From the NCBI GenBank assembly GCA_963706605.1, contig OY970165.1:372001-436000 (forward strand): a stretch of 64,000 nt of DNA, written 5' to 3'. The position numbers and the translations under genes were made by a program. The first letter of the stretch is position 1; each line of letters starts with the position of its first letter. Source of the stretch: VRUE01 sp963706605. Its GTDB lineage: Bacteria; Actinomycetota; Thermoleophilia; Solirubrobacterales; 70-9. Under the pieces are notes generated by a model that searched no databases, had not been told where the DNA came from, and saw nothing but the letters and a program-made list of their open reading frames with translations. Below, one piece after another: positions 1 through 7,792 of this stretch.

Positions 1-1727
1 CGCAAACAGCAGATGCCGCGCACGTTGAGATCGACCCGGACGCCCGCTCGTGACGCCTCATAGAGCGCCTGGATGCAGCCCGCATCGACCAACGCGTTCA
101 TCTTCAGCGTGATCCGCGCCTCCTGGCCGGCGCGGTGGGCTTGAACGGTCGCCTCGATCTCCTCGACGATGCGGTCGCGCATCGTGGTCGGCGAAACCAG
201 CACCTTGCGATACCCCGCGGGCCGCCCGTAACCGGTCAGGAAGTTGAACATCTCAGCGACGTCGGCGCCGATCTCGGGGTCCGCCGTGAACAACCCCAAG
301 TCGGTGTAGAGACGGGCGGTGGTCGGGTTGTAGTTGCCGGTGCCGATGTGGACGTACTCGCGCACCTGGTCGCCCTCGCGGCGGGCGACCAGGACCGCCT
401 TGACGTGCGTCTTCAGCCCCGGGATGCCGTAGACGACGTGGACGCCCGACTCCTCCATCGACTTCGCCCAGTGGATGTTCGCCTCCTCGTCGAAGCGCGC
501 TTTCAGCTCGACCATGCAGACCGCCTGCTTGCCGCGTTCGGAGGCGCGGATCAGCGCCGGCACCAGCGGCGAGTCGTCGCTGGTCCGGTACACCGTCTGC
601 TTGATCGCCAGCACGTCGGGGTCGGCGACCGCCTGCACGACGAAACGCTCGACCGAGCTGGCGAACGAGTCGTAGGGATGGTGGACGAGGATGTCGCCCT
701 GCCGGATCGCGGCGAACATGTCGACCGGCTCGTCGTCCTCCCCCTGCAGCCGCGGCTGGGTGACCGGCGACCAGGGCTCGTAGCGCAGCTCCGGGTGGCC
801 GGAGGCGTCGACGACGTCGCCGAGGTCGGCGAGGTCGATCAGGCCGTCGACGTCGTAGACCTCGCGGTCTTCGAGCCGCAGCGCGTCGATCAACTGGCCA
901 CGCAGCTTCGCGTTCATCCCCGCCGCAACCTCCAGCCGCACGACCTCGCCGAAGCGGCGGCGGCGAAGCTCGTCCTGGACGGCCTGCAGCAGGTCGTCGG
1001 CCTCGTCGCTGATCGTGAAGTCGGCGTCGCGAGTGACCCGGAAGTAGCCGTGGTCGACCACCTCGGCGCCGGGGAAGAGCGCGTCGAGGTTGGCCGCGAT
1101 CGCCTCCTCCAGCGGCACGAACACCTCGTTCCGCTCGCCGACCCTCAGGAAGCGTCCGAGCAGCTCCTTCGGCACCTTGACGCGGGCGATGATCTCGGTG
1201 CCGCTCTCGGGATCGCGCAGCAGCACCCCGAGGCTGAGCGAGAGGTTGGAGATGTAGGGGAAGGGACGGCCGAGACCGACCACGAGCGGAGTCAGGGCCG
1301 GGAAGACCTGCTCACGGAAGCGGGTGTCGATTTCGCGCCGCTCCTCCTTGCTGGCGGTGTCGAGCGAGACGATCCGGACCCCCTGCTCCTCCAGCGCCGG
1401 CAGCAACGTTCCGTTGAAGCAGCTGTGCAGGCGGGAGTCCAGCTCCAGCACGCGCGCCTGACTTGCGTCGATCTGCTCGCTGGTGGGGAGATCGTCGGGG
1501 CCGCGGGCGTCGATCCCGGCATCGAGCTGATCGAACAACCCGGCGACCCTGACCATGAAGAACTCATCCAGGTTGGAGGCGTAGATCGCGCAGAACCTGA
1601 CCCTCTCCAGCAGCGGCACCTCGGGGTCCTCGGCCAGTTCCAGAACCCGCTGGTTGAAGTCGAGCCAGGACAGCTCGCGGTTGAAGTAAAGAGCCGGATC
1701 GTCGATCCGGCCATCGTACTGCGGCAA
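1..1727 (-). CDS. ppk1: Polyphosphate kinase 1, C-terminus beyond window
   Basis: Makes inorganic polyphosphate reversibly from ATP. The frame is open from the left edge to a TTG at 1727, the only usable start after the upstream gene's stop, with a purine-rich GGGGCGGG stretch before it. The protein begins with a short lead into YFNRELSWLDFN, as PPK1 proteins do, followed by NLDEFFMVR. A catalytic-His segment GLKTHVK and HIGTGNYNP are readable, and the visible part ends at VRGICCL. About 575 residues are present of the usual ~700, so roughly the last 120 lie outside. It starts 18 nt after the PHP-glycosyltransferase stop and is probably co-transcribed with it, behind the PHO-box array at 4117-4160. 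The family is certain; the start codon is inferred. Confidence 0.93.
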   Translation of the reverse strand, partial: MPQYDGRIDDPALYFNRELSWLDFNQRVLELAEDPEVPLLERVRFCAIYASNLDEFFMVRVAGLFDQLDAGIDARGPDDLPTSEQIDASQARVLELDSRLHSCFNGTLLPALEEQGVRIVSLDTASKEERREIDTRFREQVFPALTPLVVGLGRPFPYISNLSLSLGVLLRDPESGTEIIARVKVPKELLGRFLRVGERNEVFVPLEEAIAANLDALFPGAEVVDHGYFRVTRDADFTISDEADDLLQAVQDELRRRRFGEVVRLEVAAGMNAKLRGQLIDALRLEDREVYDVDGLIDLADLGDVVDASGHPELRYEPWSPVTQPRLQGEDDEPVDMFAAIRQGDILVHHPYDSFASSVERFVVQAVADPDVLAIKQTVYRTSDDSPLVPALIRASERGKQAVCMVELKARFDEEANIHWAKSMEESGVHVVYGIPGLKTHVKAVLVARREGDQVREYVHIGTGNYNPTTARLYTDLGLFTADPEIGADVAEMFNFLTGYGRPAGYRKVLVSPTTMRDRIVEEIEATVQAHRAGQEARITLKMNALVDAGCIQALYEASRAGVRVDLNVRGICCL

Positions 1728-1745
1728 CGCGCCCGCCCCTGCGCC

Positions 1746-4052
1746 TCAGGCAGCCCGAGAAGCAGCTTGCCGGATTGCCTCGGCTTCACCGAGCGCGCGC
1801 CGGTAACCGATCGCGAGCTGCTCCAGCGCTCGCTCCCACGAATGGGCGCGGGCGTTCCGGATGGCCGCGTCGCCGAGTCGGCGCCGCAGCGCGGGCGAGG
1901 AGGCGAGTTGCAGCACCCCTCCGGCGAGGTGATCTGGGTCGGGCCGGCAGAGGATCCCGGTGTGGCGATTCTCGATCAGCGCCGCCGGGCCACCCTCATC
2001 GACCGCGACCACCGGCAGGCCGCTGGCGCCGGCCTCGAGCACGACCTGGCCGTAAGTATCGGTGCGGGAGCAGAAGAGGAAGAGATCGGCGCTCGCATAG
2101 GCGCGGGCGAGGTCGTCGCCTTCGAGCCAGCCGAGGAAGGTCGCGTGCGCGCCGAGTCGACCCCGCAGCTCATCCTCCTCGGGTCCGCCGCCCGCCAGCA
2201 GCAGGTGCAGGCGCGGCTCGGCCCGCCGTGCCCGCAGAAAGCTCTCGGCGAGCAGGTCAACCCCCTTCTCGCTAGTCAGCCGACCGGCGTAGAGGACCTT
2301 CAGCTCGCCGGGAAAGGCGGTCGGGTCGGCCTTCTCGGGCGAGAAGCGCGATACGTCCACCCCGCGCTCCCAGCGATCGATCCCGTCTCCCTCGACGCCG
2401 AGCCCGAGCAGGGAGCGGTCAGCCGCGGGACTTGGCGAGAGGACCCGCGACGGCGCCGTGTAGAAGGCGCCAAGCGCCGCCCGTGAGATCGCCTCGAGGC
2501 CACCGTCGCCACTGCGCAGGCCGACGTAGGCGGCGAGCTCGGTGTGGTAGCTGGCCAGCAGCGGCGTCCCCGAAACGCGGCTGAGCAACGAGGCGGCGAC
2601 GCCCGCGGGGCCAGGAGCGGTGACGTGGACCAGGTCGTAGCGTCCTTCGGCGAGGGTCTCCGCCAGGTCGGGCAGACCCGGCACGCCCAGGGTCATGCCG
2701 TCATAGAAGGGGACCTGCAGGGTCGTGGCCGCGGGGAGCCGCCGGTCGACCCCTGAATCGGTGCCGACCACCTCGACCTCGAAGCCGGGCACCCCGCGCT
2801 CACGGATCTGCTCGATCGTGTGCGTGACTCCGTGCATCGCCTCAATCCCGTCGGCGATCAGGGCGACGCGGGGGCGCTCGTCGGAGCGATCGGTGAGTTT
2901 CGCCTTCTCGTCGCCGAGGAACACGGTGGGCGGGGCATATGGCACCGCCGGCAGCAGCGCCTCGAAGAGACCGCCGAGCGCCGCCGCAGGAGACTGACCC
3001 GCGGCCACCGCCTTCGTGCCGTCGGCGATCGCCACGCGCAGACGGCGGTCGTGGATGCGCCGGGCGCGCCGATAGAGATCGGCGTGGGAGAAGTCCTCGG
3101 CCTGCATGTGGGCGATCAGCTCGCGGCCCCGCAGCTCGATCCCCATCGACCGCAACCAGGAGTCGAGCAGCGTGCGGGCGTCTTCGGGCCCGATGTCGGC
3201 GGCGACCGCGCCCTGGCGGGCAGCACCCTGGCCGACCACCCGCTGGGCGATCTTCAGCACCGCCGCCGGGTCTAGCTCCGCCGGCGTGCCGGTTGTTAGC
3301 CGCCCATATGGGCGGCTAACAACCGGCACGTCCCCCATGGTGAGGGCGCGGGTCGCCAGCGCCATCGCGGCGTGCGCCCACTTGGCGGCGCTGCCCTGTT
3401 CGCCGCCGGCCTTGGCCTCGCCGCGGCGCATTCGTTCTAGAAGCTCTTCCGGCGTGGATGAGGCCGGGACCTTGGTGAAGGTCCGTCCGATATCCACGCC
3501 GGCGTGATCGTCGGAACCGCCGATCCCTGTGCTGCCGTGCGTGTCGACGTAGATGACGGCGGGCATGTTCAGCTCCGCGGCTCGCGATCCGTTGCGCACC
3601 TCCCAGATCGGGAACAGCTCGGCCAGGTGGCGACGATGGCGCCTGGTCAGCGGCGCGGCGACGTTGTAGAAGGGATGAGCGAGAGCGCAGGCGATCTCGT
3701 TCTGGTGAAGGTATGCGGCGCAGGCCTCGACATCCCCGGCGTTTGCCTGCAGCCACTCATGGTCTCCGGGAGTGATCCCGTAACAGAGGACATGAACCGC
3801 CTGGGGCTCACCGGCAAAGCGGGCGGTCAGCTCCTCGGAGACGAAGCAGTCGGGACGGCCGGCCAGCTCGAGACAACCGTCGATCGTGTCGTGGTCGGTG
3901 ATCGTGACGAAGTCCATCCCGCGCTTCTTCGCCAGCCCGTAGACCTCCTCGGGCGGCGTCGCGCACTCGGGCAGCCCAAGCGAGCGTTGGACCCCCAGCC
4001 GCGAAAGCTGCGAGGCGGTGGAATGGCAGTGCAGGTCAACTCGGGAAGTCAT
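1746..4052 (-). CDS. PHP-domain phosphoesterase fused to GT4 glycosyltransferase
   Basis: A 768-residue fusion. Residues 1-235 are a PHP metallo-phosphoesterase-like domain with the metal motifs DLHCH (6-10), TDHD (52-55), AHPF (125-128) and GGSDDH (178-183). Residues ~393-755 are a GT-B glycosyltransferase of family 4, with LYAGRLTSEKG (587-597) and D665/E673 at the place of the EX7E motif. The GT half resembles GDP-mannose-dependent lipid mannosyltransferases, but donor and acceptor are unknown. The start has a good AGGAAGG site. A family A palindrome is embedded in frame and encodes residues 243-256 in the linker after the PHP domain. ppk1 follows after 18 nt and a PHO-box array lies 65-108 nt upstream, so a role in phosphate-starvation lipid or glycan remodelling is a reasonable inference. 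It is not proven. Confidence 0.85.
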   Translation of the reverse strand: MTSRVDLHCHSTASQLSRLGVQRSLGLPECATPPEEVYGLAKKRGMDFVTITDHDTIDGCLELAGRPDCFVSEELTARFAGEPQAVHVLCYGITPGDHEWLQANAGDVEACAAYLHQNEIACALAHPFYNVAAPLTRRHRRHLAELFPIWEVRNGSRAAELNMPAVIYVDTHGSTGIGGSDDHAGVDIGRTFTKVPASSTPEELLERMRRGEAKAGGEQGSAAKWAHAAMALATRALTMGDVPVVSRPYGRLTTGTPAELDPAAVLKIAQRVVGQGAARQGAVAADIGPEDARTLLDSWLRSMGIELRGRELIAHMQAEDFSHADLYRRARRIHDRRLRVAIADGTKAVAAGQSPAAALGGLFEALLPAVPYAPPTVFLGDEKAKLTDRSDERPRVALIADGIEAMHGVTHTIEQIRERGVPGFEVEVVGTDSGVDRRLPAATTLQVPFYDGMTLGVPGLPDLAETLAEGRYDLVHVTAPGPAGVAASLLSRVSGTPLLASYHTELAAYVGLRSGDGGLEAISRAALGAFYTAPSRVLSPSPAADRSLLGLGVEGDGIDRWERGVDVSRFSPEKADPTAFPGELKVLYAGRLTSEKGVDLLAESFLRARRAEPRLHLLLAGGGPEEDELRGRLGAHATFLGWLEGDDLARAYASADLFLFCSRTDTYGQVVLEAGASGLPVVAVDEGGPAALIENRHTGILCRPDPDHLAGGVLQLASSPALRRRLGDAAIRNARAHSWERALEQLAIGYRRALGEAEAIRQAASRAA
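3285..3330. repeat. Family A 46-bp palindrome inside a coding sequence (copy A1)
   Basis: A perfect inverted repeat: 23-bp arms starting CGTGCCGGTTG meet at a central CCCATATGGG. It lies in frame within the PHP-glycosyltransferase gene. Because it is palindromic, both strands encode the same peptide, PVVSRPYGRLTTGT, with no stop codon. Other copies are at 20377-20422 and 35871-35916. Confidence 0.95.
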
Positions 4053-4116
4053 CGGTGCCTTCCTCTCTCTATCCGTTCAGTTCACCTCCAGATTCGCGGC
4101 TGAGCAGGGAAAACGT

Positions 4117-4160
4117 GTGAACCAGCGGGGAAAACGCCGTGAATATCCGGTGATCAGCGC
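4117..4160 (-). promoter_or_regulatory. Putative PHO-box array upstream of PHP-GT/ppk1
   Basis: Four units at an exact 11-nt period begin at 4117 (GTGAA), 4128 (GGGAA), 4139 (GTGAA) and 4150 (GTGAT). Read on the minus strand, in the direction of the gene, they are TTCAC-like. This matches the 11-nt direct-repeat layout of actinobacterial PhoP boxes (GTTCACC type). The array fills the gap between the downstream CHAD ORF and the PHP-GT start. Confidence 0.55.
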
Positions 4161-4163
4161 CGG

Positions 4164-4583
4164 CTACAGAGCCCGCTCGAGCGACGCCCAAGTTCCCTTT
4201 TCGTCCTCCTCGCTCCAGAGCTCGCGGAAGCGGCGGAAGAGCAGCTCGCGGCGGGTGCGAAGCAGGTCGCGCAGGGACTCGATTCCCTCGGCGCGGGGCA
4301 ACATCACGTCGCAGTCATGGATCTCACCCAGGACTCCCTGCAGCTGCTTGGCGGCGTCGCGGGCCGCCTTCGCCTCGGCGCCGACGCAGGGCCCGGTGAT
4401 TTCGAGGACGTAGCGCAGCCGCTTAGCCGCGATCCGCATGTCGTGCTGAGCCGTGGCGGCGGACGGCTCGAGCGCCGTCGGGACAAAGGAACGCAACTCA
4501 TCGAGGCGGATGCGTACGATCCGCGCCGCGTTGGGGCGCAGCGGCGCCGTCGGGTCGAGGCCCTCCACGACGCGCGCCTTCAT
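4164..4583 (-). CDS. CHAD domain protein, C-terminal half
   Basis: 139 residues matching one of the two helical-bundle repeats of a CHAD domain: AAKRLRYVLEI near 50-60, then DAAKQLQGVLGEIHDCDV near 80-97, with the conserved basic and His positions. CHAD domains bind polyphosphate through basic grooves and locate to polyphosphate granules, which suits a gene between ppk1 and ppx. Its ATG overlaps the stop of the preceding CHAD ORF by four bases (ATGA). Together the two ORFs make ~296 residues, the size of one whole CHAD domain. So this is either half of a two-subunit CHAD or the product of an ancestral frameshift. Confidence 0.75.
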   Translation of the reverse strand: MKARVVEGLDPTAPLRPNAARIVRIRLDELRSFVPTALEPSAATAQHDMRIAAKRLRYVLEITGPCVGAEAKAARDAAKQLQGVLGEIHDCDVMLPRAEGIESLRDLLRTRRELLFRRFRELWSEEDEKGTWASLERAL

Positions 4584-5053
4584 CTCGCCGCCTTCGTCAG
4601 GTCGCGCAGACGGCGACGCAGCTTTCTGAGGCGCTTCGGCGTGATGAACGGCGCCAACTCGTCGTTGGCCTGCCGCTGCTCGTCCCGCAGGCGCTCGATC
4701 AGCTCTGCCAAGGCGGGGCGGTCGGCGTCGGGCGCCTCACCCGCAAACCCACCCAGGAACTCGATCGAGACGTCCCGGTCGCGGCGCTCGCCGAGCGCGT
4801 CGGAAAGCGCCTTGACCCGCTTCAGGGCCTTGCGGTGCCGCTTGGCCGGGAAGCATGGCTCGAAGACCTCCAGAGCGGCTCGCAACCTGCGCGTCGCCAC
4901 CCGCATGTCGTGCAGCCGCTCGATATCGGCGGTGTCGAGAACGCCTTCGGCGTGCTCGAAGACCTCGGCGGCGCGCACCTCGATCACCCGCGCGGCGGCT
5001 CGGCCGAACGGCTCGTCGCAGTCGAATCCCGACACCTCGCGCGCACGCGCCAC
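4580..5053 (-). CDS. CHAD domain protein, N-terminal half
   Basis: 157 residues with the N-terminal CHAD repeat: IERLHDMRVATRRLRAAL near 44-61, including the His and the basic helix, then KALSDALGERRDRDV near 83-97. The C-terminus is strongly basic. Binding to polyphosphate is expected from the family. It lies between ppx upstream and the second CHAD ORF, which it overlaps by ATGA, implying coupled translation. The ATG at 5053 is the most upstream sensible start; only 35 nt separate it from the ppx stop. Confidence 0.75.
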   Translation of the reverse strand: MARAREVSGFDCDEPFGRAAARVIEVRAAEVFEHAEGVLDTADIERLHDMRVATRRLRAALEVFEPCFPAKRHRKALKRVKALSDALGERRDRDVSIEFLGGFAGEAPDADRPALAELIERLRDEQRQANDELAPFITPKRLRKLRRRLRDLTKAAR

Positions 5054-5088
5054 AGTTACCGCAGGCTAATGGAGCGGGTTGGCCTTTC

Positions 5089-5997
5089 CTAGGCGGCGAG
5101 GCGGACCGGCGAGGAGCCGTTGGCGTTGCCGTTGAGCTGATCGAGGATGACGCCCTCGCGCAGGCCCCCCTTACCGATCTGCAACGGCTGTCCAAGCAAC
5201 TCCGAGAGCTTCTCCAGCAACAGGACGCCGGTCGCCAAGATCCGGACCCGCTCCGGATCGAGCTCGAAGCGCCGCGCCACCTCGGCGGCCGGGTCACCGG
5301 CCAGCACCCGGATCCCTCGCTCCAGCGTCTCGTACTCGAGCACGGCCCCGACCAAACGCCGCAGCGAGGTGGCACTGCCCCCTACCGCCACCGCCTGCAC
5401 AGGCTGGTCGACCTCGACGCCCGCGAAGAGGTCCTCGATCCGGTCGCGAACCTTGCGGATCTCCGCCGCCGAGGGAGGGTCGGAGGCGATTAACTCATCG
5501 GCGAGGGCGCCTGAGCCGACGCGCCAGGAGCGAACCTCCTGTACGCCGCCCGAAACGGTGCCGAGAACGACCTCGGTCGAGCCGCCGCCGACGTCGACGA
5601 CGCCGATCCGGCCCGAGACCGGATGCCCGAGGGTTTTCGTCGCGCCGATGAAAGCGAGCCGTCCCTCCTCCTCCTCGCTGAGGATGTCGACCGGAACCCC
5701 AGACGCCTCGGTGATCGCCCGCGTGACCTCCTTGCCGTTCGGCGCTTCGCGGATCGCGGCGGTGGCGACAGAGCGAATCGTCTCGGCCCCGAGCTCGCGG
5801 GCGAGGCGCACCTGGGTGGCGACCACCTCGGCGACCTCCCCAACCTTCTCGGGAGGGATCGTTCCCTTTTCCGCGAGCGCCTTGTTGATCCGCGTGTAGG
5901 CCCGCTGCTCCATCACCTTCTTCAGCTGCCCATCCACAGGCTCGGCCACGAGCACGCGCGTCGTATTCGACCCGATATCTATGGCGGCGCAGAGCAT
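5089..5997 (-). CDS. ppx: Exopolyphosphatase / pppGpp phosphohydrolase (Ppx/GppA)
   Basis: Releases phosphate from polyphosphate ends, or acts on pppGpp. About 302 residues: the phosphate-1 motif AAIDIGSNTTRVLVAE at the start, STATAAIREAPNG-like segment (SVATAAIREAPNG), EEEEGRLAFIGA, VVDVGGGSTEV and AVGGSATSLRR, all actin-fold hallmarks. It is the short two-domain form common in actinobacteria. The frame is open upstream to 6105, but that extension begins in repeat B1. The ATG at 5997 starts five residues before the DIG motif and has GGTGAG six bases upstream, so it is preferred; ATG 6015 is the alternative. It sits between the CHAD pair and phoU. Confidence 0.92.
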   Translation of the reverse strand: MLCAAIDIGSNTTRVLVAEPVDGQLKKVMEQRAYTRINKALAEKGTIPPEKVGEVAEVVATQVRLARELGAETIRSVATAAIREAPNGKEVTRAITEASGVPVDILSEEEEGRLAFIGATKTLGHPVSGRIGVVDVGGGSTEVVLGTVSGGVQEVRSWRVGSGALADELIASDPPSAAEIRKVRDRIEDLFAGVEVDQPVQAVAVGGSATSLRRLVGAVLEYETLERGIRVLAGDPAAEVARRFELDPERVRILATGVLLLEKLSELLGQPLQIGKGGLREGVILDQLNGNANGSSPVRLAA

Positions 5998-6055
5998 CCC
6001 GGACTCACCCGTCATGTTCCCAGACAGCTCGGATCTCAACCGCACGCCAGCACAT

Positions 6056-6161
6056 GGGGCGTCGGGGGTGTCCCCCGGAGAAAACATTGGAGCCCTCCCC
6101 GGCAAGAACCCTTCAGGCCGCGCCTATGCGGGTTTTCGCAGGGGGACACCCCCGACGCCCC
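6056..6161 (-). repeat. Family B structured repeat, copy B1
   Basis: Perfect 21-bp arms (6056-6076 and 6141-6161, left arm starting GGGGCGTCGG) frame a 64-nt core. Read on the minus strand the core begins TGCGAAAACCCGCATAG and ends GGGAGGGCTCCAATG plus TTTTCTCC. The inner stem is GAAAAC/GTTTTC. It starts six bases after the phoU stop codon and lies upstream of ppx. Confidence 0.95.
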
Positions 6162-6166
6162 CACTC

Positions 6167-6853
6167 CTACTCGTTCGGATGCGAAGCGTCCTCGAACTCC
6201 CTGAAGAGACCGGTGACGACGAAGGCGACTTGCTCGCCGATGTCGACCGCGTTGTCGCCGATCCGCTCGATCGCCCGCGCGGCCAGCAGCATCGTCATCG
6301 CCCACTCCCGCGTGTCGGCGTCGTCGCCGATCTCCAGGGCCAAACCGAAACACTGACGATTGAGGTTGTCGACGACGTCGTCCTGGCGGACCAGGTCGCG
6401 CGCCATCTCCACGTCGCGACCCTCGAAGGCCCGCTTCGCCTGGGTGATCAGCGTGCGGGTCTGCCGTCCCATCGTCAAGATCAGCTCCACCATCTCCTCG
6501 TCGGCCGGCGGCTCGTTGCCGGTCAAGGGGATCATCTTGCAGATGTTCACGCACTGATCGCCCATCCGCTCGACGTTCTTCAACACGTGCAGCAAGGCTG
6601 AGATCAGCCGCAGGTCGGTTGCCACCGGTGACTGGGTGGCAAGCAGCGTGATCAGGCTCTGGTGGACCTCCAGGTAGCGGCCGTCTATGCGGTCGTCATC
6701 GGCGATCACGAGCTGCGCCAGCTCGACGTCCTGATGCTCGATCGCCTCCAGGGTGCGACTCAAGGAGCTGTTGACGAGATCGAGGCCCCCCAGGCCGCTC
6801 GCCTCCAGGCGCTCCAGCTCCTCCTGGTACTGACTGCGCGTCTCCAGGGCCAT
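6167..6853 (-). CDS. phoU: Phosphate uptake regulator PhoU
   Basis: 228 residues made of two three-helix PhoU repeats. Signature segments are LATQSPVATDLRLI and LKNVERMGDQCVNI in the first half, and AARAIERIGDNAVDIGE in the second, with the E/DxxxD metal-cluster pattern. PhoU dampens Pst transport and silences the Pho two-component pathway when phosphate is plentiful. Its ATG overlaps the pstB stop by one base (TGATG), so the genes are translationally coupled. It is the last gene of pstSCAB-phoU, and repeat B1 follows at once. Confidence 0.97.
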   Translation of the reverse strand: MALETRSQYQEELERLEASGLGGLDLVNSSLSRTLEAIEHQDVELAQLVIADDDRIDGRYLEVHQSLITLLATQSPVATDLRLISALLHVLKNVERMGDQCVNICKMIPLTGNEPPADEEMVELILTMGRQTRTLITQAKRAFEGRDVEMARDLVRQDDVVDNLNRQCFGLALEIGDDADTREWAMTMLLAARAIERIGDNAVDIGEQVAFVVTGLFREFEDASHPNE

Positions 6854-7755
6854 CAGCCGAACTTCCCGGTCACGTACTGCTCGGTGCGTTCGTCGCTGGG
6901 GTTGGTGAAGATCGCATCGGTGGGGCCGACCTCGATCAGCTCACCGTTCAGCATGAACACGGTGGTGTCTGCGACGCGGGCCGCCTGCTGCATGTTGTGG
7001 GTGACGATGACGACCGTCACCCGCTCCTTCAGCTCGCCGATCAGCTCCTCGATCCTCAAGGTCGCCATCGGGTCGAGCGCCGAGCAGGGCTCGTCCATCA
7101 GCAGCACCTCGGGATCGACCGCGAGCGCTCGCGCGATGCAGAGGCGCTGCTGCTGCCCCCCCGAGAGGCCGACGCCGGGCGCCTTAAGCCGGTCCTTGAC
7201 CTCGTCCCAGAGGCCGGCCCCCACCAGCGCCTCGCGACCGCGTTCGTCCATCTCACTCCGGGAAGCGCCGGTGAGTCGCAACCCGGCGGTGACGTTGTCG
7301 AGCACCGACATCGTCGGGAACGGATTGGGTTTCTGGAAGACCATCCCGACCGAGCGCCGCACCGCAACGATGTCGATCCTGGGGTCGTAGAGGTCGAGCT
7401 CGTCAAGCAGGACCTTGCCCTCGGCGCGCGCACCGGCGATCTCCTCGTGCATGCGGTTGATGCAGCGCACCATCGTCGACTTGCCGCAGCCGGAGGGGCC
7501 GATGATCGCCGTCACCTTGGCGGCGTCGAAGTCGAGGTTGACGTCTCGCACGGCATGGTTGGATCCGTAGTAGGCGTTGAGTCCCTGCAGCTCGACGTTG
7601 CCGATCTCGCGGCTTCGCTTCGACGCCCTTGCCACGGGTTCACCGGCAACGGAGATCGCCGGGCGCGATAGGCCGGACCCGGTGCCGGGCCCCGCCTGCG
7701 GTTCTGGATTCTGCTCGGTCATGGCTGTGCTCTCAATCGAATCTCTGGTGTCCAT
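6853..7755 (-). CDS. pstB: Phosphate ABC transporter ATP-binding protein PstB
   Basis: ATPase of the high-affinity phosphate importer. About 300 residues: Walker A GPSGCGKST near 86-94, the PstB-typical VGMVFQKPNPFP, signature LSGGQQQR near 197-204, Walker B LLMDEP near 218-223, and the H-loop VTHNMQQAARV. The frame runs upstream to 7824 and overlaps pstA, but the ATG at 7755 has AGGAG seven bases ahead and is preferred. A downstream ATG at 7722 is possible. The low-complexity N-terminus before residue ~50 is not part of the ABC fold. Confidence 0.95.
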   Translation of the reverse strand: MDTRDSIESTAMTEQNPEPQAGPGTGSGLSRPAISVAGEPVARASKRSREIGNVELQGLNAYYGSNHAVRDVNLDFDAAKVTAIIGPSGCGKSTMVRCINRMHEEIAGARAEGKVLLDELDLYDPRIDIVAVRRSVGMVFQKPNPFPTMSVLDNVTAGLRLTGASRSEMDERGREALVGAGLWDEVKDRLKAPGVGLSGGQQQRLCIARALAVDPEVLLMDEPCSALDPMATLRIEELIGELKERVTVVIVTHNMQQAARVADTTVFMLNGELIEVGPTDAIFTNPSDERTEQYVTGKFG

Positions 7756-7792
7756 CCTAGGACTCCTCGGGTGGCGGGTCGGACGCTGGGAG

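Noticed and set aside
135..2486. 783-residue plus-strand reading frame
   Set aside because: Antisense to ppk1 and the PHP-GT gene. Composition is typical of GC-rich shadow frames (Arg, Asp, Val, Gln rich) and no domain is recognisable; the minus-strand genes carry clear motifs.
3285..3330. Family A palindrome as an ordinary terminator
   Set aside because: Copy A1 lies inside an open gene and A2 in a divergent promoter; none has a U-tract.
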